Assembly (NCBI GenBank): GCA_016844565.1
Contig: JAENJB010000100.1
Coordinates: forward strand, 1-5,010
Length of the DNA: 5,010 nt
DNA from: Dehalococcoidia bacterium
GTDB lineage: Bacteria > Chloroflexota > Dehalococcoidia > JAENJB01
Direction of reading: 5' to 3'
The first letter of the stretch is position 1, and every line of letters starts with the position of its first letter. Of the stretch, positions 1 to 5,010 are shown one piece after another. The translations under genes were made by a program, and so were the position numbers. The notes beneath the pieces were generated by a model. It did not search any database, was not told the DNA's origin, and saw nothing but the letters and a program-made list of their open reading frames with translations.

Positions 1-41
1 TTCATCGTGGTGCTTAAAGGGGAGAGAAAGGGACTGTGGGG

Positions 42-863
42 ATGAAGAACATCACCCTCGAGAAGGCTGACGGCGTAGCCATGCTGACCCTGAACCGCCC
101 TGCAAAGCTCAACGCCATCAATGAGGTGATGCTGGGCGAGCTGAACCGGGTGATGAAAGAGGTGGGGGACGACAAAGAAGTCCGCGTCCTGGTCGTCACC
201 GGCGCCGGACGCGCGTTCTGCGCCGGCGGGGACTTCCGCTATGAGGCGGTGAGATCGGGGAAGGTAGCGGCGGCGGAGGCCGAGGACCAGCGGGCCCTCT
301 ACCAGGGCATCAGGCGCGGCCGCCTTCTGGGTGAGGCGGCGCAGCTCATCCTCGGCCTGCGGCGCCTGGACAAGCCGGTTATCGCCATGGTCAACGGGGA
401 TGCCGTTGGCGGAGGACTGGACCTGGCCCTGGCCTGCGACCTGCGGGTTGGCTCCAGCCAGGCCCGCTTCTCCACAGGGTTCATCCGCATAGCGCTTACC
501 CCCGATACCGGCGCCACCTGGCTTCTGCCCCGCCTGGCTGGGCTAGGGAAGGCCCTGGAGTATCTCCTCACCGGCGACTTCTTTAGCGCCGAAGAGGCCT
601 TCCGGGTGGGCCTGCTCAACAGGCTCGTGGCTCCGGAGGAGCTGGAGAAGGAAACAATGGACCTGGCGCGGCGGCTCGCACGAGGGCCGGCGGTGGCCCA
701 GAGGCTTTCGAAGATGCAGGTCTACCAGGGGCTGGAGATGGACCTCGAGGCGGCGCTGGGTCTGGCGAGCACCTGCCTGCTGATATCCTCCAACACCGAG
801 GACCATCAGGAAGGGGTCAGGGCCTTCGCTGAGAAGAGGCCGCCGGCGTTTCGTGGCCGGTGA
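42..863 (+). CDS. Enoyl-CoA hydratase/isomerase (crotonase) family protein, PaaG-like
   Basis: A 273-residue crotonase-fold protein, the usual length for the family, expected to act on a CoA thioester in the cytoplasm. Visible motifs are LTLNRP near the N-terminus, the first oxyanion-hole segment FCAGGD (59-64), the second one in NGDAVGGGLDLALACD (118-133), and the C-terminal EGVRAFAEKRPPAF typical of the family. The two glutamates of classical enoyl-CoA hydratase are not there: by eye the first aligns with Asp127 and the second with Phe147. The stretch with ALTPDTGATWLLPRLAG (151-167) resembles PaaG-type isomerases, whose GLxPDxGGTWLLPR segment it matches. An isomerase or another crotonase reaction is therefore more likely than plain hydration; the substrate is unknown. 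I chose ATG at 42 because AAAGGGA (27-33) lies 8 bases upstream. In-frame GTG at 36, with AGGGGAGA (18-25) upstream, is a real alternative adding two residues. The family assignment is firm; the reaction is inference. Confidence 0.93.
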   Translation: MKNITLEKADGVAMLTLNRPAKLNAINEVMLGELNRVMKEVGDDKEVRVLVVTGAGRAFCAGGDFRYEAVRSGKVAAAEAEDQRALYQGIRRGRLLGEAAQLILGLRRLDKPVIAMVNGDAVGGGLDLALACDLRVGSSQARFSTGFIRIALTPDTGATWLLPRLAGLGKALEYLLTGDFFSAEEAFRVGLLNRLVAPEELEKETMDLARRLARGPAVAQRLSKMQVYQGLEMDLEAALGLASTCLLISSNTEDHQEGVRAFAEKRPPAFRGR

Positions 864-942
864 AGGGCCTTGCGGCGAGCGGGCACGGGATGTACCATAG
901 CTTAGGATTTGTAAGGGAAGTCTTTCATAGGAGGGGGGGGAG

Positions 943-1554
943 ATGGACTGGAACAGGATACCCGACCAGGCCACCATTGACAGGACGATAGTGGGGTTGC
1001 GGGAAAGGGGTTTCAACCCGGTGCTGGCGCCGGACAAGGCGAATGCGCTGGAGAAGCTAAGGCAGATGATTCCGCCTGGCGTGGAGGTGATGACGGGCAG
1101 TTCCACCACTCTCGATGAGATAGGCTTCATCAGCCTTCTTATGAGCGGTAAGCATCCCTGGCGTAACTGGAAGGACAGGATTTTACCGGAGAAAGACCCA
1201 GGCAAGCAGGCAGACCTGAGGCGGCTCAGCACCACCGCCGAGTATTTCTTGGGCAGCGTCCAGGCCGTGGCCGAGACCGGTCAGGTGCTGGGGACGGATG
1301 CTTCAGGCAGCCGCCAGGGTGGCTATGTCTTTGGAGCCAAGAACGTAATCTGGGTGGTGGGGGTGAACAAGATAGTCGCCGACCTGGAGATGATGTTGAA
1401 GCGCCTTCATGAGCATATCGTGCCCCTGGAAGATGCCAGAATGAAAAAGGCCGGTTACCCCGGCACCTTCATCGGCAAGATGGTCGTCTATGAGCGGGAG
1501 GGTGTGCCCAACCGGATATCCACCATCCTGGTTAAGGAGAAGCTGGGCTTCTAA
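943..1554 (+). CDS. LUD-domain protein (LutC/YkgG-like, DUF162)
   Basis: A 203-residue single-domain protein of the LUD (lactate utilization, formerly DUF162) family. Recognisable segments are GSSTTLDEIGF (52-62), FLGSVQAVAETG (102-113), ASGSRQGG (120-127) and VVGVNKIV (138-145), followed by a LEMMLKRLHEHIVPLEDARM stretch typical of the stand-alone form of the family found in many anaerobes. LutC is one component of the LutABC lactate oxidation complex in Bacillus. Here there is no LutA (cysteine-rich) or LutB (iron-sulfur) gene next door and no cysteine cluster in this protein, so a lactate role should not be assumed; the biochemical function of stand-alone LUD proteins is poorly known. The start is well supported: AGGAGG at 929-934 sits 8 bases before ATG 943. 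The gene follows the crotonase by 79 bases on the same strand, so cotranscription is possible but not shown. The family is confident, the function is not. Confidence 0.88.
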   Translation: MDWNRIPDQATIDRTIVGLRERGFNPVLAPDKANALEKLRQMIPPGVEVMTGSSTTLDEIGFISLLMSGKHPWRNWKDRILPEKDPGKQADLRRLSTTAEYFLGSVQAVAETGQVLGTDASGSRQGGYVFGAKNVIWVVGVNKIVADLEMMLKRLHEHIVPLEDARMKKAGYPGTFIGKMVVYEREGVPNRISTILVKEKLGF

Positions 1555-1576
1555 TTATTTCCGAGGTCGTTTATTT

Positions 1577-1663
1577 TGTCATTGCGAGGAGTCCCGATTC
1601 ATCGGGACGACGAAGCAATCTCAAACAAGGGGGTGAGATTGCTTCGCTTCGCCCGCAATGACA
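1577..1663. repeat. Nested palindromic repeat between convergent genes
   Basis: An 87-base imperfect palindrome. The outer arms are TGTCATTGCGAG (1577-1588) and CCCGCAATGACA (1652-1663), with one mismatch. The inner arms are CGAAGCAATCTCA (1611-1623) and TGAGATTGCTTCG (1634-1646), a perfect 13-base match with a 10-base loop. The left half also carries its own perfect hairpin, GTCCCGAT-TC-ATCGGGAC (1591-1608), absent from the right half. Repeats with these arm sequences are, to my recollection, scattered in intergenic regions of several environmental bacteria and look like non-autonomous MITE/REP-type elements; family membership needs a genome search. It lies between the convergent LUD and DUF1122-like genes and could fold in RNA from either strand. 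No U-tract follows on either strand, so it is not a standard intrinsic terminator, though it might still block readthrough or protect 3' ends. Confidence 0.85.
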
Positions 1664-1683
1664 GTGATGACTTAACAGACCAT

Positions 1684-2511
1684 CTACTGTTTTCTGCCCT
1701 TGATGCCCATTCCCCTCAGATGCTGCAGTATCCTCTTGAGCCGCTGTAGTCCCCTCCTTTCCTTTTTCTTGATGCTATCTCGTCCTCTCTCCGGCTTACC
1801 TTCTCCTCTCAGGCGTTGCATCACCTCCCGGGCTTGCTCTATTGCCCTGCGTTTGAGAGGGTCTCTCTGTTCCGCGGTTCCAGTTGCGAGAAAGGCTTCC
1901 ATTTCTTGCGCCAGGAGACTGGCATGAGAACGGGCCAGTTCTTCGTTCAGCGGTTTGAAACACTGCAGCTTGCGCGGCCCTTCACTCCCGCCTTCGGCGA
2001 AATACCAGTCCTTGAAGCTGAGACCGCAGCCAACACGAAACAGAAGGCTCCCCACGGGGGTAACCGCGGGTGGGAAGCCTCTCTCCAGTCCCTGTCGTGT
2101 TTCCTCCTGCTCCGGGCTGTCATATTCCACCATCAGGTGCCCCCCCGGAGGGAGCAAGTCAGCCAGGCGCTTGAAAAGGGGTTCTTCCAGTCCCGCCCCC
2201 CTCAGGTCAACGAAGGCAGCCCTTGCCGTCTCGGTGGCGATCAGGGCCACCCGGGGCTGGAAGAACGCTACCTCAATCCAGTTGTATGCCGGGTATTCAC
2301 CGGTATTGGACAGGCCCTGGAGCACGGGCTGGCTTTCTCTCCCAGACCCATCCACAATTACGAACTGGAAGTATGTCGCGCCGATGCTATTCTTCGGCCC
2401 CAGGTATACTCTCATGGTGAAAGCTCCCAGGGGGCTTCCATCCAGGAAGGCGATGGGGATGTTCTTGACGTCCTCGGCTTCCGGCGCGGGCCGCCATAGG
2501 TCGGTGGGCAT
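1684..2511 (-). CDS. DUF1122-like protein with basic C-terminal tail
   Basis: A 275-residue protein of unknown function. The central part with PPGGHLMVEYDSPEQEETRQ (121-140), ERGFPPAVTPVGSLLFRVGC (143-162) and FKDWYFAEGGSEGPRKLQ (166-183) resembles, from memory, the DUF1122 family known from archaea and some bacteria; that assignment is by pattern recall and not verified. No signal peptide or membrane segment is visible, so it is probably cytoplasmic. From about residue 188 the sequence becomes helical and charged, and residues 216-275 contain 22 Arg/Lys out of 60, which suggests binding to nucleic acid, acidic protein or membrane surface (inference). It starts three bases after the stop of the upstream flavoprotein (TGA-GGC-ATG), with AGGAAGAG (2526-2519) inside the end of that gene as the likely ribosome binding site, so the two are almost surely cotranscribed and probably translationally coupled. 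Its real role is unknown. Confidence 0.82.
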   Translation of the reverse strand: MPTDLWRPAPEAEDVKNIPIAFLDGSPLGAFTMRVYLGPKNSIGATYFQFVIVDGSGRESQPVLQGLSNTGEYPAYNWIEVAFFQPRVALIATETARAAFVDLRGAGLEEPLFKRLADLLPPGGHLMVEYDSPEQEETRQGLERGFPPAVTPVGSLLFRVGCGLSFKDWYFAEGGSEGPRKLQCFKPLNEELARSHASLLAQEMEAFLATGTAEQRDPLKRRAIEQAREVMQRLRGEGKPERGRDSIKKKERRGLQRLKRILQHLRGMGIKGRKQ

Positions 2512-2514
2512 GCC

Positions 2515-3960
2515 TCAGCTCTTCCTTAGTTTCGGCTTCTTGATCGCCGCTTGGGCCGCCCGTTCGCCGGCGATGCGACCGAAGACCAGGGCTGTGGACA
2601 GCCCGCCCAGCGCCCCACCCTTTTTTGAAGACCGGATGTGGTAGTTGCCCATGTAGCTGGTGACGCCTGCCACGGTGAAGGGCTTGCCGAAGCTCCAGTT
2701 CACCATAGAGCCGGCAGCATACAGCCCGGCGATGGGGCGGTTTTCGCGGTCGATCACCTGGGCGGCGGTGTTTATCTTCACACCGCCGAGGGTATGGTTC
2801 AGTCCGGGCACCACGGGATAGTAGGCGTAGTAGGGAGGCGTCTCCAGACGGTGGGCCTTCCCCTCTACCGACGCGTTGAACTCGTTGACAATCCGTCGAA
2901 GCTGGGCCGGCGGCATCTCGATGGTCTCAGCCAGCTCCTCGATGGTCGCGGCCGACCTGATCAGTTTGTCCTTGTAGGGATAGGCCGCATAGGCCTCGGG
3001 GTCCATTAACCGCGCTCTTTCATCGAAGATGAGGGCGGCCACACTGCCCGGTTGATAGGCGATGGCGTTCGAAAGGGTATCGCTGTCCGCCGTCCCCTCG
3101 TCGATGAAGCGCTGGCCCTCCTTGTTGACATAGATCCCGCCGGGCCAGATATTCCGTAAACGTCGCGTGGGCCCTTCGCTCAAAAGCCGGTTGGTCGTAT
3201 TGATGTGGCACACGCTCATGTTGGTGAGCTGCGCTCCCGCCTCCAGGGCCATCTGGTGTCCGTCTCCGGTATTGGTCGGGCACCCGGATATTACGGCACC
3301 GTAGGTAATCTGGGGCCCGACATACCTCAGCATCATCTCGTTGTTCCCCTCGAAGCCTCCGGCAGCCAGGACGACCGCTCCGGCATGGATGTCCCGGGTA
3401 CCCCCGGCATCTCTCGCCCTCAGTCCGATGACCTCGCCGAGGTCTCCGGTCAGGAGCTCCAGTACCTTCGTCTCGAACCGGATTTCGATGCCTCTCTTCT
3501 CCGCCGCCTGGTACAGGAATCTCATCAGGCCGGGCCCCCTCCCCTTCACATGAACGGTCTGCAGCAGGATGGAGCCAAATAGTGAGCCGGTCGATGTGAA
3601 GGGCAGCCCCAGGTCGTCCCTCAGCCACCTGATGTCTCCGAGCACCCTCTCGTGGAACAATCGCAGCAATTCGAGGTCGACCCTCCCCCATCCCTGCTTC
3701 AGGTGCATGGCGAGCAACTCCTCGACAGGCATCTCCGGCTCGACGTGGTCCAGCCCACCTCCCCCGGCCCGGCAGGTCTCGTTGCCGAACCAGCCAAACC
3801 CGTGGGCCTTGATGCCCTTGCCTATCATCGGGCCGAGCTTATCGAGGACAGTCACCCTGGCGCCCTTGCCGGCGGCTTCAATGGCGGCGATCAGTCCCCC
3901 CATGCCCGCCCCGACTATCGCCACGTCCGCCTTCGGCTCGCTCTTCCTGGCTCTGGCCAT
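2515..3960 (-). CDS. FAD-dependent oxidoreductase, fumarate reductase flavoprotein-like (FAD_binding_2)
   Basis: A 481-residue flavoprotein of the fumarate reductase/3-ketosteroid dehydrogenase superfamily. The Rossmann FAD site is DVAIVGAGMGG (12-22), ending in VTVLDK (36-41). Further FAD contacts are VVLAAGGFEGN (196-206), TGDGHQMA (231-238) and GLYAAGS (412-418), the last followed by a GRIAGERAA helix (461-469). NHTLGGVKI (388-396) matches the HHTMGG active-site segment of soluble fumarate reductases, giving His389. However, the IYVNKEGQRFIDEGTADSDT region (276-295) has no Arg where Shewanella Fcc3 has its proton donor, so fumarate is doubtful; an enone, alkene or steroid-like substrate is possible. 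There is no signal peptide, heme motif or FMN domain, so it should be cytoplasmic and rely on an outside electron partner. The start at 3960 has GAGGAG (3972-3967) 6 bases upstream. An upstream in-frame ATG at 4032 falls inside the promoter -35 and is rejected. It heads a two-gene unit with the DUF1122-like gene. Confidence 0.92.
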   Translation of the reverse strand: MARARKSEPKADVAIVGAGMGGLIAAIEAAGKGARVTVLDKLGPMIGKGIKAHGFGWFGNETCRAGGGGLDHVEPEMPVEELLAMHLKQGWGRVDLELLRLFHERVLGDIRWLRDDLGLPFTSTGSLFGSILLQTVHVKGRGPGLMRFLYQAAEKRGIEIRFETKVLELLTGDLGEVIGLRARDAGGTRDIHAGAVVLAAGGFEGNNEMMLRYVGPQITYGAVISGCPTNTGDGHQMALEAGAQLTNMSVCHINTTNRLLSEGPTRRLRNIWPGGIYVNKEGQRFIDEGTADSDTLSNAIAYQPGSVAALIFDERARLMDPEAYAAYPYKDKLIRSAATIEELAETIEMPPAQLRRIVNEFNASVEGKAHRLETPPYYAYYPVVPGLNHTLGGVKINTAAQVIDRENRPIAGLYAAGSMVNWSFGKPFTVAGVTSYMGNYHIRSSKKGGALGGLSTALVFGRIAGERAAQAAIKKPKLRKS

Positions 3961-3965
3961 AGTTG

Positions 3966-3972
3966 TCTCCTC
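3966..3972 (-). promoter_or_regulatory. Ribosome binding site fixing the flavoprotein start at 3960
   Basis: Read on the minus strand, this is GAGGAGA, ending 5-6 bases before ATG 3960. No comparable site precedes the longer in-frame start at 4032, and that codon would lie upstream of the predicted transcription start (about 3996). The site therefore decides the gene start. Confidence 0.8.
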
Positions 3973-4002
3973 TCTCTTGTGTGACCTCTTAAGTGAAAGG
4001 CG

Positions 4003-4032
4003 ATAATAGGGGCCGTCGCCCCTTGCTGTCAA
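4003..4032 (-). promoter_or_regulatory. Sigma70-type promoter for the minus-strand flavoprotein unit
   Basis: On the minus strand there is a perfect -35 TTGACA (4032-4027) and a -10 TATTAT (4008-4003, 5 of 6), separated by 18 bases. Transcription would start near 3996, giving a leader of about 36 bases before ATG 3960, with the ribosome binding site inside it. Seen in sequence; activity is inferred. Confidence 0.72.
4008..4023. promoter_or_regulatory. Candidate operator: dyad inside the promoter spacer
   Basis: A perfect 6-base inverted repeat, AGGGGC-CGTC-GCCCCT, occupies the spacer between the -10 and -35 of the minus-strand promoter. A dyad in this place suits a repressor or a spacer-binding activator of the MerR kind, but no regulator gene is in the window. 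In GC-rich DNA a dyad this short can occur by chance. Confidence 0.35.
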
Positions 4033-4041
4033 TATCCGCCC

Positions 4042-4088
4042 CTGTCATTTGCGAAGCAATCCGTCGCTGTGGGAACGGGGGTGACAGT
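4042..4088 (+). repeat. Probable shrunken copy of the 1577-1663 repeat
   Basis: This 47-base stretch begins CTGTCATT and ends TGACAGT, with the inverted termini CTGTCA (4042-4047) and TGACAG (4082-4087). It contains CGAAGCAATC (4052-4061), identical to 1611-1620. TGTCATT (4043-4049) matches 1577-1583 and TGACAGT (4082-4088) matches 1659-1665, all in the same order and orientation as the long copy. The middle part with the hairpin and the second inner arm is missing or diverged. It lies between the two divergent -35 boxes, and its right terminus overlaps the plus-strand -35. Relationship by descent is inferred from short matches. Confidence 0.5.
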
Positions 4089-4110
4089 TCAGCCACGTCT
4101 GGACTATAAT
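4081..4110 (+). promoter_or_regulatory. Sigma70-type promoter for the plus-strand flavoprotein
   Basis: A -35 GTGACA (4081-4086, 5 of 6) and a perfect -10 TATAAT (4105-4110) are separated by 18 bases. Transcription would start near 4117, leaving a leader of about 27 bases that contains the ribosome binding site. The spacer is itself an imperfect dyad (GTTCAG-N6-CTGGAC, 5 of 6 pairs), which may be chance. Confidence 0.75.
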
Positions 4111-4128
4111 CGCCTTGAAAAGCTGCTC

Positions 4129-4137
4129 AGGAGGTGG
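4129..4137 (+). promoter_or_regulatory. Strong ribosome binding site for the start at 4144
   Basis: AGGAGGTGG is a near-perfect Shine-Dalgarno sequence, with AGGAGG ending 9 bases before ATG 4144. It favours this start over the in-frame ATG at 4162. Confidence 0.85.
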
Positions 4138-4143
4138 AAGCTC

Positions 4144-5010
4144 ATGGCTGACGACGTAGTCATGCGGGGCATCGATGTCCTGGTCATCGGCGGCGGCCTG
4201 TCAGGCACTTTCGCCGCCATCAAGGCAAGGGAGGCGGGCGCTGCAACGGTGGTCCAGGTGGACAAGGCTTCGGTGGGGAGAAGCGGTTGCAGCGCCTTTG
4301 GCGCCGGGGTGATTCGCACCTTCTTCCCCCATGAGGATGACCGGGATAAGGCTGTCTATGAAAGCGTGTTGAGGTCCCATTTCCTGTGCGACCAGGAGAG
4401 GCTGGACCAGCATCTGGACGACGTCTACTCCCGTATCAAGGAGATGGACGGCTTCGGGGTGGAGTTCGAGAAGACGCCGGATGGCAAGTTCGACCGCATT
4501 CTGGCCCGCGGTATCTACCGGCGGGTGATGTTCCGCGGCGGCTACCGGATGATGGAGACCATGCGCCGGGCGGCCATCGAAAAGGGGGTGAAGGTCGTTG
4601 ACCGGGTCATGATCACCGACCTGCTGACGGACGCCGGCCGGGCCGGCGGGGCCATCGGCTTCGACACCGGTTCGGGACAGGTCCGCGAGTTCCACGCGCG
4701 GAGCGTCGTCCTGGCTACCGGCAGAGGCTTCATGAAGGGGAGACGTCCCGGCCATCGCAATGTCACCGGCGACGGCCTTGCCGCTGCCTACCGGGCGGGC
4801 GTGACACTCGCCGGTATGGACAGCTCAGTCCCCAATACCGGGCCGGCGCACTACGATATCGGCCCGGGCAACAATATGTATCTGGGCGCCGGGGGAATAC
4901 TGGTGAACTCCGACGGACGGCGGTTTGTCGAGATATTCGACCCCGCCCTCAAGGAGCGGTCGGAGCTGGGCATTCTGAACGTCGCCTGCGCCATGGAGGC
5001 CAGGCTGGGG
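4144..5010 (+). CDS. FAD-binding oxidoreductase, SdhA/FrdA/AprA superfamily (partial, 3' end outside window)
   Basis: An open frame of 289 codons runs off the right edge without a stop; family members are usually about 450-600 residues, so roughly the N-terminal half is seen. The FAD site is DVLVIGGGLSG (11-21), ending in VVQVDK (36-41), followed by GRSGCSAFGAG (45-55), the segment that in succinate dehydrogenase carries the flavin-linked histidine. Here the aligned residue looks like Gly48, so FAD should be non-covalent, as in AprA-type members. Other FAD-fold elements are VVLATGRG (188-195), TGDG (208-211) and GGILVNSDGRRFVE (250-263). The following KERSELG (270-276) does not place an Arg where SdhA has its proton donor, but Arg272 is close and alignment by eye is uncertain. 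It is transcribed divergently from the other flavoprotein from its own promoter. A partner iron-sulfur subunit might lie beyond the window. Superfamily sure, substrate unknown. Confidence 0.9.
   Translation, partial: MADDVVMRGIDVLVIGGGLSGTFAAIKAREAGAATVVQVDKASVGRSGCSAFGAGVIRTFFPHEDDRDKAVYESVLRSHFLCDQERLDQHLDDVYSRIKEMDGFGVEFEKTPDGKFDRILARGIYRRVMFRGGYRMMETMRRAAIEKGVKVVDRVMITDLLTDAGRAGGAIGFDTGSGQVREFHARSVVLATGRGFMKGRRPGHRNVTGDGLAAAYRAGVTLAGMDSSVPNTGPAHYDIGPGNNMYLGAGGILVNSDGRRFVEIFDPALKERSELGILNVACAMEARLG

Noticed and set aside
1..41. Upstream gene end or promoter at the left edge
   Set aside because: Too short to judge; only ribosome binding site-like purine runs are visible.
870..898. Possible promoter (TTGCGG, 17 bases, TACCAT) before the LUD gene
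   Set aside because: Only 3 of 6 and 4 of 6 consensus matches; too weak to report in a 79-base same-strand gap.
543..1235. Long minus-strand open frame across the crotonase/LUD junction
   Set aside because: It is antisense to two genes with clear family motifs, has no recognisable domain, and its composition is that of a shadow frame in GC-rich DNA.
1555..1683. Intrinsic terminator in the convergent gap
   Set aside because: A strong hairpin is present, but no U-tract follows it on either strand, so it is described as a repeat only.
1816..2644. Two long plus-strand open frames opposite the DUF1122-like gene
   Set aside because: Both are antisense to a gene with a coupled start and a recognisable conserved core; they lack domains and credible ribosome binding sites.
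3020..3691. A 223-residue minus-strand frame inside the flavoprotein
   Set aside because: Same-strand shadow, rich in Arg, Gly and Pro, overlapping a motif-rich FAD enzyme; no family resemblance.
3961..4032. 24-residue N-terminal extension of the minus-strand flavoprotein
   Set aside because: It would start within the -35 box and before the predicted transcript start, while ATG 3960 has a good ribosome binding site and directly precedes the FAD fold.

Overview
The window is GC-rich bacterial DNA that is almost fully coding. It holds five genes: four complete, and one cut by the right edge. No rRNA, tRNA, CRISPR array, transposase, phage or defence gene is visible. The gene content is acyl-CoA metabolism plus flavin redox enzymes. 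Together with a palindromic repeat of the 'TGTCATTGCGAG...CGAAGCAATC' type, this suggests an anaerobic or facultative environmental bacterium. A Chloroflexota/Dehalococcoidia-like or deltaproteobacterial lineage is my best guess, but the assignment is inference and weak.

Layout. Plus strand, left part: a crotonase-family acyl-CoA enzyme closest in its motifs to PaaG-type isomerases (42-863), then after 79 bases a LUD-domain (LutC/YkgG-like) protein (943-1554). Next is a 129-base convergent gap filled largely by a nested palindromic repeat (1577-1663). Minus strand, centre: a two-gene unit read from right to left. Its first gene is an FAD-dependent fumarate reductase-like flavoprotein (3960-2515), followed three bases later by a DUF1122-like protein with a very basic tail (2511-1684). 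Right part: a 183-base divergent intergenic region with two well-formed sigma70-type promoters back to back, then a second FAD-dependent flavoprotein of the SdhA/FrdA/AprA superfamily on the plus strand (4144 to beyond 5010).

How the genes may work together. The two divergent flavoproteins share a control region, so they may be co-regulated and act on related substrates. Both carry the FAD-binding core, but neither shows the arginine proton donor at the place where classical fumarate reductases and succinate dehydrogenases have it, so substrates other than fumarate/succinate are likely. The crotonase gives a plausible link to CoA-thioester degradation, with the flavoproteins as alkene/enone reductases or dehydrogenases. 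No pathway can be named from this window alone.

The most distinctive non-coding feature is the divergent control region. The minus promoter has a perfect -35 and a compact GC-rich dyad in its 18-base spacer. The plus promoter has a perfect -10, and its -35 lies on what looks like the terminus of a shrunken copy of the repeat found at 1577-1663.
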